NCBI GenBank assembly: GCA_012295275.1
Contig: CM022665.1
Span: 3,546,667 to 3,610,666, forward strand
Reading direction: 5' to 3'
DNA: 64,000 nucleotides
Source: Chrysomallon squamiferum
Lineage: Eukaryota; Mollusca; Gastropoda; Neomphalida; Peltospiridae
Shown one piece after another: positions 1 through 14,819 of the stretch. The position numbers were made by a program, and so were the translations under genes. Within the stretch, counting starts at the first letter, position 1; every line of letters begins with the position of its first letter. The notes beneath the pieces are model-generated. The model ran no database searches, had not been told where the DNA came from, and saw nothing but the letters and a program-made list of their open reading frames with translations.

Positions 1-2402
<2,402 letters not shown>

Positions 2403-2455
2403 TTTGTGTTATTTACCTTGAATAGATTTCTTCTCGCATGAGAAAATGTTATCCG

Positions 2456-2463
2456 AATTTATA
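2456..2463 (-). promoter_or_regulatory. TATA box of the left BRICHOS gene
   Basis: On the minus strand TATAAATT lies 54 bp upstream of the Met-Lys exon. The plus-strand paralogue also has a TATA element (TATAAATA) upstream of its start. An additional CAAG|gtaaat donor-like site lies at about 2414, between the TATA box and the ATG, so an alternative 5'UTR splice is possible. Confidence 0.5.
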
Positions 2464-3179
2464 TCCAGCTGCACAAAAATAAAAAACAAAATAAAAAAAG
2501 GGGAGAATAAATTAATAATAATAATAATAATAATACATTATTTAAAAATAAATAAATAAATAAACAGTCCACACAGATATGGAATCCTGAATCTAATCTG
2601 ATTAATCATATCTTTGCTTCAAAGGTCCGTGCCAAATAAACAGTTCTCCTTCTCTCTCTTCATAAAATTCCTCCCAAAATGTAATTCAGTACCGTCACTG
2701 ACTTGAATTTTAATGGTTGTTTTAATAATGCCTGAAATAAATTGTAATTGTAAACGCTTCAGTTAATTTAAAAAGTCAAAATCTCCTTCGCTGTCAAAAA
2801 TTTATGTTTTTTTCTAAAAGAAAAAAAAAATTTCATTCGTCCGTGAATTATTTATGGATGTTTTCACTGATATGCTTAATTTTCTTTGAAATAAAGCACA
2901 CACATACACACCTGTGATTTTTTTTTGTTTTCATGTTCAACAATACTGATATTAAATTTAAATAAGTTGTTTTATTGTTAATTTTTCTTCTTTATTGTGA
3001 AGTTTTGTCTCTTTATATATTTATTTATTTATTTATTTGTTCGTTCGTTCGTTCTTTCGTTTGTTTGTTTATTATCAACATAATTATCATTATTGTTGTT
3101 ATTGCTGGTGTTGTTTGTCATATAATTTATAGCGTATTCGAGGGGTAAAATGTGGTGAAAATTACATATTAAAACAACA

Positions 3180-3234
<55 letters not shown>

Positions 3235-3727
3235 TATATGTGACGTAATTAAAGTAAATATATTTTATATACTTTGAAATGATTGTATTTAGTTAATACC
3301 AGTCTTTACTACTAATAAAGTTAGACAAGAATATTATAACCTCTTAAAGATCGTGATATTTCAAATTTCAGATTCAAATAAGGATCATGTTTGTCAAATA
3401 TTTTACTTAGCTTATATTATTTACTATTATTTTTATATCTTTCTATCTTTTCTATCGCTTTACGGTTCAGTCAACCATGAATTTATTTTTCAACTCATTT
3501 TTTCATGCTTTATTTAACCTGTGCTTTTAGTTTGTCGTCGTATCGACAATAAATAATTAATAGTTCATCCATTACGTACCACATGCTGGGTGAGTTTGAA
3601 ACACAGATTTAGTTTTCTGGGTAGTGGCAGGTTTACTGCGTTACTTTATAACACTGGCTTTATTTGTCTGATCTGTATTTTCTGATATAGCAAAAATACT
3701 GTATTACAATGTGACATGATGTGCTGC

Positions 3728-3728
<1 letters not shown>

Positions 3729-3786
<58 letters not shown>

Positions 3787-3790
3787 CAAC

Positions 3791-3823
<33 letters not shown>

Positions 3824-4078
3824 AATAATAATGATGACATAATAATAATAATAACAACATAATAATAATAATAACATAATAATAATAATAATAAAAATAA
3901 TAATAACAAATAATAAGAATAAGAATAAGAATAATAATAACAACAATATAATAAAATAATAATAATAGTAATAATAATAACAACAACAACAACATAATAA
4001 TAATAGTAATAATAATAACAACAACAACATAATAATAATAGTAATAATAATAACAACAACATAAAAAATAATAATAAC

Positions 4079-4111
<33 letters not shown>

Positions 4112-4112
4112 C
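3729..4112. repeat. AAT/AAC trinucleotide array, interrupted
   Basis: Almost 400 bp of AAT units are interspersed with AAC, GAT, AAG and ATAAC variants. The array has a pure core at the left and increasingly mixed units to the right, followed by a pentanucleotide-like AATACA/GCAAT stretch to about 4220. It is the longest trinucleotide array in the window. Confidence 0.95.
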
Positions 4113-5431
4113 AATATAATATAATGTAATGCAATGCAATACAGTACAATACAATACAACACATCACATAACTTAACACAAAAATGTAGCACAACGTACG
4201 CAACGCAATACAATACAATATAAAGTAATATAATTACAGGTATTAACTGTAACACAAAACACCACACCATAACATCATATAATATTAATCAGTCTTGACG
4301 CTCTGAACACCGCTGCGAATAACGGAAATGATTCGTGGTGTGATACGCATGCAGAACCTCGCTTCCACTGATAATATCAGAATAAATTATGATAAACAGA
4401 GTCTTCTGGCATGAATTAAATTAGCATAAGTAGCTTACACATCATCAACATACACCTACACAGACATTACTAATTCAGACGTTGCGATATTCGTATACAA
4501 ATGACCAAGTTAAATGAAAACTATCTTTGTAAAAAATATATTTTTTTAGACAATAAAATAGAATAAAATTCGTGTAACATTAAAGTATTATTTTTCTTGT
4601 ATCTGCCTTTCTTTTGCGAATCAGTTTGGACTTGCATTATGTTTTTGAAGATAACAACAACAGTAACAAATACAATAATAATATAATTAATATTACTGTT
4701 TAAATATTTGTGTGTAGATAGATAGATAGATAGATAGAAAATATAAAGATAGACAATGAGAAATATACCATGCAATATTATTTAGCCTTAGAAATAAACA
4801 AATTGTTTTATGGAGGAAAAACTGTACATGTGTGACCTATATTTTTAAAATTCAATTCTGTTTCATTTAAATGTTTTTTGTTTACAGTAAACAGTTAAAA
4901 CAAACAACCCAGTGTTTATAAAAATCATTTTTATTTTATTTGGTATCTGTTTACATAAGTTTGTAAAAACTGGTTTTAAAAATCGTTTTTATTTCGGTAA
5001 TAACAGGATATTACTACAACATTATTTTTAACTTTTCTTTGTAAAAGTTATTGCTCAATCGTTTAAACATCTGTACTGTGTTATATTTCAGTTTACAGGT
5101 AGAATGAGGGGAGGAAATATTATTATTATTTTTTTTTTTTTTTTTTTTTTTTGCCTAGTTAGGTAAATGTTAAATAACAGGTAACAAATAAAAATTAAAA
5201 AATGTTTCGTTTTTTATCATTTGGATGCTTTAATAAATGCTTTCACGGACTAACAGATGTATAATACAGTAATGTGATAATGAAAGAATATTATGAAGAC
5301 ATAAAAACAATGTAAACAAATGTCAAACAGTATATGTAAAGAAAAATGGTACAGTAGAAAAATGAAGGCTATTTTGCGTGAAGTTATTAGAAATGCGAGG
5401 TCCGTGAAATCGAGGGTCAACAGTATACTTT

Positions 5432-5492
5432 AAACATACATACATACATGCATACATACATACATATATACATACATACATAAATACATAAA

Positions 5493-5526
<34 letters not shown>

Positions 5527-5700
5527 AATACATACATACATGCATACATACATACATATATACATACATAAATACATAAATACATACATACATACATACA
5601 TATATACATACATACATACAAAATAATAATACATACATAATATACATATATAATACATACGACATATACATACATACATATTCATTGAACAAACATACAT
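5432..5700. repeat. TACA tetranucleotide array
   Basis: Tandem TACA units are broken by TATA, TAAA and TGCA variants. The reading frames here are Met-Tyr-Val-Cys repeats and are not coding. The array lies directly before the decayed retrotransposon fragment and may reflect its insertion region. Confidence 0.95.
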
Positions 5701-5789
5701 ACGTACAAAATAATAATAATAATATATAATAATAATAATAATAATATAGGACATACGAATTCCTTGAAGAAAACAAACTTCTACCACTT

Positions 5790-6300
5790 AGGCAGAAACT
5801 GATATAAGAGGCAGCTACGGGTGTAAAGATCGGCGGCTCATAAACAAGATGGTCATGGATTTTGTAGAATCAGAAGAAACAAACTAAGTACAGCATGGAT
5901 TGACTACCGGAAGACATTCAACAGTGTCCTCATACTTTGATTCTAAATGCCAGAGAAATTTACAAAGTGTCCTTCACACTGATCAATGTCATTAAATAAG
6001 AGCATGACCATGTGGAAAACAACAACGACCTTGAAGCACCCCACGCCTAATAAAACACAAGGAGTGGAATATTCCAAGGTGATTCACTGTCACCACTGCT
6101 CTTTTGCTTGCAGCATTCATGTACTGGAAACTCTACTAACACCACAATTTGCCAGCAGCACAGATCAGCCAGGAGAAGTGGAACACACGGGTTCACCCTG
6201 ACAAAAAGATCAAAACAAACTTACAGGACGTCTTTGTCAAGAACAAGAAAAACAAAGGTGTGCCTGCTCATAGATATATGTCCAGCAAGGAAGCTGTTCT
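5790..6300 (+). pseudogene. Decayed LINE reverse transcriptase fragment
   Basis: Conceptual translation across several frames gives GCKDRRLINKMVMDF, then LSTAWIDYRKTFNSV, then a stretch with EIYKVSFTLINVIK and KSMTMWKTTTTLK. These resemble the fingers/palm region of non-LTR retrotransposon reverse transcriptases, with the conserved AWIDYxKAFDSVPH block. The frames are split by stops and frameshifts and the last part (about 6060-6300) is barely recognisable, so it cannot be active. No catalytic YxDD box was found. The clade was not determined. Confidence 0.7.
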
Positions 6301-7262
6301 AAAACTCTTATGTATTTAAAATTCTTCTCAGTAAAAAAAAAAAAAAAAAATGTTGCCGCGATTTTTAATTCAAGAAGCAGCTAATTATTCTGTTGTAACA
6401 TTCTTAACTCACAGCCTAACACTCTGCACGTTACTGAGATCGAGCGAACGAACAAGAAAGGATCTGTTCAATGTTATCCACTTTTGTGAAAGGTGTAGCA
6501 CGTTGCGTTGGCCGACCGAGAAGCTACTTGTAATTCATAAACAGTTATTAATGTGATCTCTTATTAACATTCAATAACAGTTATGTTGACGAAGTTAGAC
6601 GAGATCTCAAAATACATTTGTACGTAATAAAAAAAAAAAAAAAGAAGAAAAACGAGTTTATTATTAAAAGGAATATTTGTACACATATGATATCGTCTGA
6701 TAGTATTAATAGTATTACTACACAACACACGTTACAAAATGTTTAAACAAAATAATAATTCAGAGCCAGTACCACGCACGCACGCACGCACGCACACAGA
6801 GCGTAGGGATTCAGCCGGTTCGTGTCGGTTCGTTCGAACTCTTTCTTGGAATTTTATGAGTTAGGCGACCGGGCAATTAAGAATGTTAGCTTAGTGTTCA
6901 TTGGCTTACCAAAGTGACTACTCACACTGATATGTTATATTACACAATCAATAACCATGTACAGTCCCCAGTAATGCTTTAACCACTGATTCAGTTATTT
7001 TCTAAATTGTAGAAACTATTTATAATTAATAATTTCAATTGGTAGAACGTGACAGCCTTAAAAATCAACTTTGAGTCAACATGGGGCCAACCTGACATTT
7101 TTTGTTTTTTAATCCTGCCATTGTGTGTGTGTGCGTGCGTGTGTGCGTGTGTGTGTCACTGTTAATTGTTAAAAGAAACTTTAGAGAGCAGTACTTTTTC
7201 AAACTCTAGTCCGCAGACCTTTGGTGTCCGAAACGTTCGAAACTTCATTAAAGAAGTAAAAA

Positions 7263-7296
<34 letters not shown>

Positions 7297-9984
7297 ATTA
7301 TTATTATTATTAATATTATTATTATTATTGTTATTGTTATTATTATTTTCATTATTATTATCATTATTATTATTATTATTATTATTACTATTTTTTTTTT
7401 ATTAAATACAACCATTTAAAAATAAAATAAAAACAATGTTCTAACTTTTTAAAAGGAGTCGTGTTAAATGTCATCACTTTCGTCTTTACATTTCCAACTA
7501 GAACATAAATCTCACTGGTTTTCTCCAGTGAAGTGACAACAGCCTAATTTATCATTATTTTTTTCAAAAATTAATTTGACCTCTGATAGTTTAAATCTAT
7601 AAAGATATTAATTTCAAAATTAACCAATGAAAATCAACATCCTGGTCCCTGAATTTATGACTCCCTTGAACAGCACTTATTGGTTTTAAGTATGAAATAA
7701 TATTAATAGCAAAATAACGAAAATTAACAATTCTCAGATCAAAGGGGTTTTTTTTAGTAAAAAAAAATTTATTAAAAGAAACCGACACTATGACATTAAA
7801 AAATTATTAGAAAAACAAATCAAAAACAACAACAAACAAACAAGCAAAAATCTTACAAACAAAAAAACGTATCGTATCACTTTAACAATATGCATTATCG
7901 GCTCAGAAAATGTTATTTATTAATAAATTGATAATCAGTGTTTTGTATGACCTTCTTTTAACGGAGCAAGCAGTAAACAAACAAACAAACAAACAATAAA
8001 TAAATAAATAAATAAATAAATAAAATGAAATAACAGAAAAGAAAAGAAAGAAAGAAAAAATATTTGAAAAATATTGAGTAATGCCTCTAATAATAAGGTG
8101 TAGATCTAATCTCAAAGATTACCAATTTAATATTAATTTAAGAAACGAAGATTCAAAACTTGAGCTATAATGACGTGTATGAATATTTTAAGTAAGGATG
8201 TTGTTTACGAATATCAGTATAAAACTGTTACACTGATGGCTGACACAAACCTTGTTTCTTTTCTTTCTTGCTTTCTTGCTTTCTTTTTCTTTCTTTTCTC
8301 TTAATGTTTTTTTTTTTTCTTTCTCTGGTATTTTTTTTTTTTTTATTTTTTTTTTTTTTTTTTTTTTTTTAAATAATAATAAATTATTAAAATAGGTACT
8401 TTTAACGTTCAGCAACTGCAGGACCAGAATGTTGCAATTCATTGGTTAATCTAAATACTCACAACTTTTTTAAAGATTTTCAACATCGCATGACAACTTA
8501 ATTCAAAATAGTGAAACATCTGGTTTTTGCCACTTCAGTAATACAGTGCAGTTAACCTGAGTAACAAAATAAAATAGCAAAACTCGAATAAAAACATGAC
8601 CGCACAAACAGAGCATTTCTAATTATTAAGTCGAAATTCATCATTGTGAATCCTGGTTGTATTTCACAGTTATTTACTAGGAGTTCACATATAGGAGAAT
8701 AAAATAAACAAATATAAAACAAAATATAGCAGTATGCGCAGCTTCGGCGCTAACTTCAACACAAAGAACAACAATAGTAACAAAAACAACGACACAAAAA
8801 CATTATTTAAAACAATATTAATAAACAAATTATTTTGAAAATAAATAAATTTTATAAGTATGTGAACATATAAATAAAAAGTCTTATACTACACGTTAAC
8901 AACAACAAGAGCAATATAGAAGCAACTCACAGAATGAAAACAATTGAAACCAACCACAGAACGAATATTTTAACGTAAGACTTTCAAATAAATTTTATCT
9001 TAAGTATATGTTTGTGATATGTACATTAAACATAGTTATTTAAAGTATACATCCATCCATCCATCCATGTATGCATACATGCCTACATACATACATACAT
9101 ACATACATACATACATACACACACACACATAAAAGCTAATTGTTAAAATGAAAAACTGAAAATATTTATGGCAACAGTCATGAATGCTAGAAAGATGAAA
9201 GCAATAACAATGAAGAGTCAGTATATATATATTTTTAATTTATCTGAAATTTTGTGTATTTGTATTAAAATTAATTTAAAAAAAAAAAAATGAAAAGAAA
9301 AAATAATTTAAAACATGAAATATTTCATTACTCTGTGTGAGTGATTTTTACACTTAGGCAATAGATCCACATTCGAGAGCCGTAAAAATACAAGAGGGGT
9401 CGTAAATTACTATATATTCATAAATTCTTATAACTTCACTGCCAAAATAATTGTACTTCTATGACCAGCTTAATACTTAACCTAGATTTTCAAGATTATT
9501 TCAAAACGGATACTAAAACAAATTAAAAAAACAAAAAAACACAAAAAAACACAAAAACAACCTAACATAATTAAGAACTATTGCTTCATTCAGTTCAGCT
9601 AAACATCAGTACGCTGTATGTTCCAAACTGAACACAATACAGCTTTCAGTACATGAAAAAACCCCACAAAAAACAAACACACCATGAGGTATTTTTCTTT
9701 AAAATTATATTCCAAATAAGGATGGAAAATTAACTGAAGAGTGTGTAAGGTCAAGGTTAAATTAAATTGTTTTAGCCAATCACAGAGAAGATCCTGATAT
9801 GCAAATAAGATCAGTTGCACAATCAGACTTAGAAATGAAGTGTTTCAAAATATAAACTGAACCAAACTTTTATTATATTCTCCACCCCCCGTTACCAGGA
9901 TCTTTTGAATTTTCGTCAATCAGGACTTGGTTATTTCGAAATACGGGTAGATTAAAAAATTTGCACTACATCCTGAAATTCGAC
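6301..9984. other. Intergenic between the two BRICHOS genes, no gene seen
   Basis: AT-rich DNA with CACG (6775-6795) and GT (7120-7157) repeats, an ATT array (7262-7390), ATAA runs (7995-8025), long T/A homopolymers with CTTT units (8249-8371) and a TACA run (9050-9130). I saw no third BRICHOS exon, although I searched by eye for the CEKYGGKGR-like and signal-peptide exons on both strands. Confidence 0.65.
7262..7402. repeat. (ATT)n array
   Basis: An ATT array of about 125 bp, with a few GTT, TTC and ATC substitutions, ends in a T run. It lies in the intergenic space between the two BRICHOS genes. Confidence 0.93.
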
Positions 9985-9999
9985 TATAAATATGAGTCA
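9985..9999 (+). promoter_or_regulatory. TATA box abutting an AP-1-like site
   Basis: TATAAATA (9985-9992) is followed immediately by TGAGTCA (9993-9999), a perfect AP-1 consensus. An Inr-like TCATTCT lies about 25 bp downstream (around 10015), giving a predicted 5'UTR of about 60 nt before the ATG at 10078. AP-1 control would fit an immune effector gene, but a 7-bp match alone is weak evidence. Confidence 0.55.
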
Positions 10000-10077
10000 G
10001 TGGAAGAACAAATCATCATTCTACAGACGTTTTCTCAAAGACCAAGAAACAAGAGAAAAACTGAAGAACCGACCATC

Positions 10078-10292
10078 ATGAAGGTAAATTTTTGTTTCAT
10101 TTTCTTAAATTCTTCTTTTTTATTATTTTATTTTATTTTATTTTATTTTTTTTTTCATATATATATGTATTTTAAATTTCAGATTTTTTATACATTTTTT
10201 TGTTTGGTATATGAATTTCTTTTAACTTCAGATAGTTTGTTTACACGTAATAAACACAATTGACCTGTTAGAAACAGATAAAGAAGAGTACG

Positions 10293-10323
<31 letters not shown>

Positions 10324-10602
10324 CAAAGACCATTTTAAATAGATGCTCGCTTTGCATTTCATTAAATATTTAAATATATGGCAAATGGTAAGAATGAATT
10401 AAATTTAAATAAAAATTAATTTAAATTTCAAAACTGTAAAATCAACCAAATGTTTTTGCTGCTTGTTTTTAAATATTTTATTTTATTGTTTTCTTTGAGA
10501 ATGCATGCTTTTATAGGCATAAATGACCTTCAAAAGTTTTCGATCTCCTATTTCTACCATTGATATATTTTCTCAACGGTGTTAAATTTAAATTTAAATT
10601 TA

Positions 10603-10633
<31 letters not shown>

Positions 10634-10661
10634 CTCCTCCCCAAAAAAAAAAAAAAACCGG

Positions 10662-10724
<63 letters not shown>

Positions 10725-10996
10725 ATAATAAAATAAAATAAAATAAAAATAAAAATAAAAATAGCAATACATCAAAAAAATACCAACAAAAAAAATGCAA
10801 TCGAACAGCCTGACATCATAAATACAAATGTATTTTATTTTATCAGAAAAACATGTAATAATAATAATAATAATTATTATTATTATTATTATTATTATTA
10901 TAACAACAACAACTGATAATAATAATCATAATCATAAGATGGAAAAAACGAAGTCTAAACTATCCGAAAAGTTATTAAATAAATGATTTGAACTAC

Positions 10997-11032
<36 letters not shown>

Positions 11033-12720
11033 TTATTTATTTTTTTTTATTTTGCAGGCTGCACTTTTCATTGTTACAGTTTTCCTGATACAGTTTATAA
11101 ATGCACGACCAGTAAGTAACGTTTGCAGCTTTCTGCTTAAATTATTAATGTGTGTTTATTATAATTTTTACAATTATTTTAATTACATATGCAATTAAAA
11201 TTAAGCTGTTTGTGTGTCCTATGAAATTAGTTTTTAGCTGTTTATTGTTGTTTTCTTGTTTTTGGTTTTATTTTATAGTTGTTGTTTTGTTTTTTTGGGG
11301 GGGTTATCGTGTTTTTTGTTTGTTACATTCTTTCTGTTTTTATCCTAACGTTAATACGTATTTATGTAAACAGAAAGTGATGGAATCGTTTGAAACTCCC
11401 GACGGACACATGTACAAAGTAGAGCTGGACAGAAACGGAAAAGAGATCATTTCAAGAGATGACGAAGACGGCGAAATTACTATTGCACTGCACGAACAGG
11501 TAAATGATATTTCAAAAGTTTAATTATTATTATTATTATTATATGTATATATGTATGTATGCATTTATCAGTTTAATAATAGCAGACGACAGATAAAAAA
11601 AAAATAATAATAATAATAAATTAAAAAATAAAAACAAACAAACAAACAAAAATTATAAAACAAAAACCTGCTATTTTATATTTGCAGCGCAAGTGGGTGA
11701 TGATTTTGCCAAGTGACAATGCCACATGTTACGTCATCGATATGACAGAGAAAGAAATCCAGGCAAAAGCTACGGTAAGTCAGTTTATAAATAAATTAAT
11801 AAAGAAAAAAAAAAAAAAACATTTTATTTAATGACGCACTCAACAAATTTAATCTACTTCTGTAAATCGCCGAACAAATAGAGATAAGAAGACAATTGCC
11901 GAGGCCAAACAGTGGTTATTTTGTTTTTTATCTACAAGGGACTTTTCAGAAGCACCTTCCATCAGACGTCAAAACTCAAATCACTGTTTCTAATAAATTC
12001 TTTCTGGGAAAGTGGCTCTAAATAAAGTAGCCAAGAAAATATGACCCAGTGACTAATACTGTGTCACCATGTTACATTTCTACGTCTTCTAAAGTAACAG
12101 TAAAAAATATCATTAACTTTCAGTATCGGTCTAATTATTATTTATTATTATTATTATTATTATGTTGACATTCAGGATCTGGACTTTGAGACAGAAGACT
12201 ATGAAATGAAGACTGTACAGGAAGAGGTTGAAACCGAAGTAAAAGCGACTTGTGAAAAATATGGCGGGAAAGGCAGAGACATAGTGCAACTGGGTCCGAA
12301 AGAACAAACCGACAATGTACCAGCCACATTCCAGGGTAAATTGTAAAATGATTATTTGACAATTATATTGTCATTGTACATTCAAACATTCAGTTAGAAC
12401 AGTCACATACTCATATAAATAAATAAATAGATAAATAAATATATACTCACAAAATAAAAATTAAAAAATTAAAAATAAAAATAAAACATAATAATCACAC
12501 TCGTGCGCACGCATAAATATAAACACAAATGAAAACAAAAATTAAAAATTACTGAAGAATTTTTGTGCAGATATATTTGTTTGATCTTACAGGTGGTAAA
12601 GCTGGACGAATTGTTAAACGTTCGTGGTGTATAGTAAGACGGTGTCGAATCTACAGGATCATAATTCGGGGACGAATCTACGTATACATCCGCTGCTGGT
12701 ACTACATTCGAAGGTGTTGA
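10078..12720 (+). CDS. BRICHOS-domain antimicrobial peptide precursor (arenicin-like)
   Basis: Exons 10078-10083, 11058-11111, 11374-11499, 11688-11774, 12176-12335 and 12593-12720 join into 186 codons plus TGA. The signal peptide ends FINA|RP (residues 1-18). The pro-region is residues 19-62. The BRICHOS-like core has D72, C76 and C117 (SDNATCYVID and ATCEKYGGKGR). A linker follows, then the dibasic RIVKR at 150-154. The predicted mature peptide is residues 155-186: it starts SWCIVRRC, has a central IIIRGRIYV turn and ends RCWYYIRRC. It has nine Arg, no acidic residue and Cys at 3, 8, 25 and 32, suggesting two nested disulfides in a hairpin. In annelid arenicin-type precursors the BRICHOS domain assists folding and secretion of a membrane-active peptide. 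Antimicrobial function is inferred; the splice model and architecture are read directly. All junctions are GT-AG. Confidence 0.9.
10596..10762. repeat. ATAA and poly-A block in intron 1
   Basis: ATAA tandem units are followed by more than 50 nearly pure A and then AAATA/AAAAT units, inside intron 1 of the right BRICHOS gene. Further AAT/ATT and TTTA arrays at 10856-10900 and 11000-11040 lead up to the exon 2 acceptor. Confidence 0.93.
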
Positions 12721-12861
12721 ATTTACCTTACCTCGTGTGACAAGTCTCTTCCATGATACAGACTTCGATTATATTCCAGGATTTAACGTAACCATTTGAA
12801 TTAATCCATTTCTGATCCTCTCTCGTTAAACATTGATAACTTTGATTGTAAGAGTAAATTA

Positions 12862-12867
12862 AATAAA
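12862..12867 (+). terminator. Poly(A) signal of the right BRICHOS gene
   Basis: AATAAA lies 142 bp after the TGA, followed by a T/G-rich stretch (gtttttgtttgttttatg) typical of the downstream element. It gives a short 3'UTR of about 160 nt. Confidence 0.6.
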
Positions 12868-12899
12868 GTTAATGAAACCGTTTTTGTTTGTTTTATGCG

Positions 12900-13492
12900 T
12901 ATTAGTTTTTAGATACTAATTTATATACGTTGTTTTGATTTTAGGTAAGACTCATTCGTTCTCATTTTGTTTCATTCTCTGCTTTCTGTTTATTTGTCCT
13001 GACGTATTTAACCCACCTGTTTTTTTGGCAGAGTATTAAGTAATTTAAATTTATCATTTCACTTTTTATTATCTTTTCATAATAATAGGGCAAGAAAAAA
13101 AAAAGTTTCTTTAAGCGAAATATATAAATCAAAGGTTGACGAAAAAATGTTTTGTTGATATTTTTCAAATGTTAACGATTTCGAAAATTATTTTAAAACT
13201 TAAAAGAGATGAATAATTGCTTAGATGACCTTTATTTTATTTTTTCTGACATTCTAAGAATGCTATATGGAAATATTTAATTATTATTATTATAAAGTAA
13301 ATTAAATTAAAAGTTAAATGGAATTAAAAATAAAATGAAATATATACCAAAAAGACACGATTTAAAATTAGTACTCCTTAAACATTACTTTTTAATACAG
13401 TTGAGTTTTCTTTAAGTAGAAATCAAATGTCATATAATTGTTAGACATTATAATTTAACCGTTAAATAAATAAACTAATTAATTAAATGAAA

Positions 13493-13545
<53 letters not shown>

Positions 13546-14776
13546 CAACAACAGCAACAACAACAATAATAAGCTAGTAAAAAGAAAAGTGAAACCAAAA
13601 AAAAAAAAAATTAAATAAAAAGAAGAAAGAAACAAAGTATTTTTTTTCATTCGAAAATATTTTCAGTACAGATGTATATTTAAACTTTTGAACATAATAC
13701 AAATAAAATGTATTTTAGTCAGTTGCAGAAAACAGCTTTTTTTATATTACACGATTAGGTGTTGCCATAGCAATGTTTTGATTTTAAAGAAACGTCAAAA
13801 ACATTAATTTACAATTTATGTTTTATATATATATATATATCTATATAATCATAATATATAAATATAGAAACTGATTTTAAATGTTTATTTATATATAGTA
13901 CATCAACTTTACTTAATTTTAAATCTACTCCAGGACGTGAAGGAAACTGCTTGTCATACACAAGATAAGTGATTGACTAATCAGAATTTAGTGATGGATC
14001 ACATTTTACATTTGATAAATTAAAAGGATATCTATATTTGATACATTAAATAGTTTGCAGTTGGTGTATTTAAAAAAATAATAAAAAAAAAAATAATGAA
14101 AGAAACATTGCTGTTTTTTTTTTTTTCTTGGATGTTTTTTTTTTTTTTTTTTTTTTTTTATATATATATATATATATATTCAGGACTTATAAACTGTACA
14201 TTATTAAATACTGTGCTAATATTAATATTGTTTGGATATATACAGATTGAGTCAAAAGTAGTGTTTTGGGTTTTTTTGGGGCTGTCACGTTCTTTCTGGA
14301 AATTCACGTTGATAATAATTATTTTGCAGATTATTAACTGAATAAATGGTTAGATAAATATATAATTCATTTTTATCTACCTTAGCCGTAACCAGACTCT
14401 TTTTGAAATGAGGCAAAAAGATTTAATAGCCGCGCGGAGCGGGGCAAAAAAAATTGGGCGAGAGGTTTAGGGGCTAAATGACAATATACATTGTATCAAG
14501 ACAAGTACCAGGCTAAAAGTGTGAAAAGGATGCTGTGTGCCTTAAATCATCAGTTGTTCGACAAACCTATTTGATGTCTGACGACATTGAAGTCAGTTAT
14601 ATCTTTCATCACAACCATCGGTAGACTTCAAACGATAACCATAAACATAAACGAATTTATTCAGTGGATATCGTTTCTATCGGAATAGAGTTTTATATTT
14701 TTTAAATAAAATCTTTGTATTAAAAAAAAAAAAAAAAAAAAAAAAAGATCCGCTTATAAAATAAATAAATAAATAA

Positions 14777-14819
<43 letters not shown>

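Larger units (their letters stand above)
2464..5789. other. Intergenic, simple-sequence rich, no gene seen
   Basis: This stretch is very AT rich with poly-A and ATAA runs (2043-2068, 2512-2560), an ATT array at 3182-3230, an AAT array at 3729-4112 and a TACA array at 5432-5700. Open frames here consist of Leu/Ile/Tyr runs from the microsatellites. I found no exon-like segment with splice sites and ordinary amino-acid composition. Confidence 0.75.

Noticed and set aside
3646-4270. Long Leu/Tyr/Ile frames of up to 190 codons
   Set aside because: Frame reads through an AAT array; composition is entirely explained by the repeat.
5323-5787. 154-codon Met-Tyr-Val-Cys frame
   Set aside because: Translation of the TACA array.
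11152-11523. 123-codon frame around BRICHOS exon 3
   Set aside because: Only 11374-11499 is exon. The upstream hydrophobic part is intron, since a signal peptide exon at 11058-11111 splices in phase to the exon 3 acceptor.
12138-12362. Minus-strand 74-codon frame
   Set aside because: Antisense shadow of BRICHOS exon 5.
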